Below are positions 5,825 to 5,826 of a stretch of DNA of 5,826 bases, one piece after another. The position numbers were made by a program, and so were the translations under genes. Positions within the stretch are counted from its first letter, which is position 1. Every line of letters starts with the position of its first letter. The notes beneath the pieces were generated by a model. It made no database searches. It saw only the letters and a list, made by a program, of their open reading frames with translations, and was not told where the DNA came from. Location: contig CABRZY010000116.1 of the NCBI GenBank assembly GCA_902475475.1, forward strand, positions 1 to 5,826. Direction: 5' to 3'. Source of the DNA: an uncultured Collinsella sp. (GTDB lineage Bacteria > Actinomycetota > Coriobacteriia > Coriobacteriales > Coriobacteriaceae).

Positions 5825-5826
5825 CA

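Overview
The window looks like chromosomal DNA from a high-GC actinobacterium. Codon usage, the composition of the proteins and the style of the membrane protein recall the gut Coriobacteriia (Collinsella-like). This is an inference from composition and memory, not from a marker gene. No RNA gene, CRISPR array, insertion sequence or prophage was seen. Coding density is ordinary, and no gene-free stretch exceeds about 205 bases.

Left half (1-2247), minus strand. Two genes read leftward. The first in transcription order (1285-2247) encodes a 320-residue membrane protein. It has a glycine/alanine-rich hydrophobic hairpin, a single strong membrane helix and a roughly 116-residue Ser/Thr/Gly/Asn tail predicted to lie outside the cell. 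A hairpin with a weak T-run (1217-1250) follows it. The next gene (start 1144, running off the left edge) encodes at least 381 residues. Its small N-terminal domain resembles OST-HTH/LOTUS RNA-binding domains and is followed by a lysine-rich patch and a long acidic, proline-rich linker. A 7-bp-arm palindrome sits directly against its ribosome binding site.

Centre and right (2451-5712), plus strand. A divergent promoter region (2248-2450) separates the membrane protein gene from nadE. nadE encodes a complete 659-residue glutamine-dependent NAD+ synthetase with all amidase and synthetase catalytic motifs. A strong intrinsic terminator (4499-4529) follows, only 20 bases before the start of a 387-residue class I/II PLP aminotransferase resembling the LL-diaminopimelate aminotransferase family. 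No promoter fits between terminator and start codon, so the aminotransferase must be transcribed through the terminator, which makes it a leader element. The last 114 bases hold direct and inverted repeats and a possible promoter for a gene beyond the right edge.

NadE completes NAD+ synthesis in the cytoplasm; the aminotransferase belongs to amino-acid metabolism. Nothing shows a direct functional link between them or with the leftward pair. I did not find a convincing new multi-gene system. The best leads are the LOTUS-like protein, the stalked membrane protein, the terminator in the aminotransferase leader and a motif shared by two intergenic regions.
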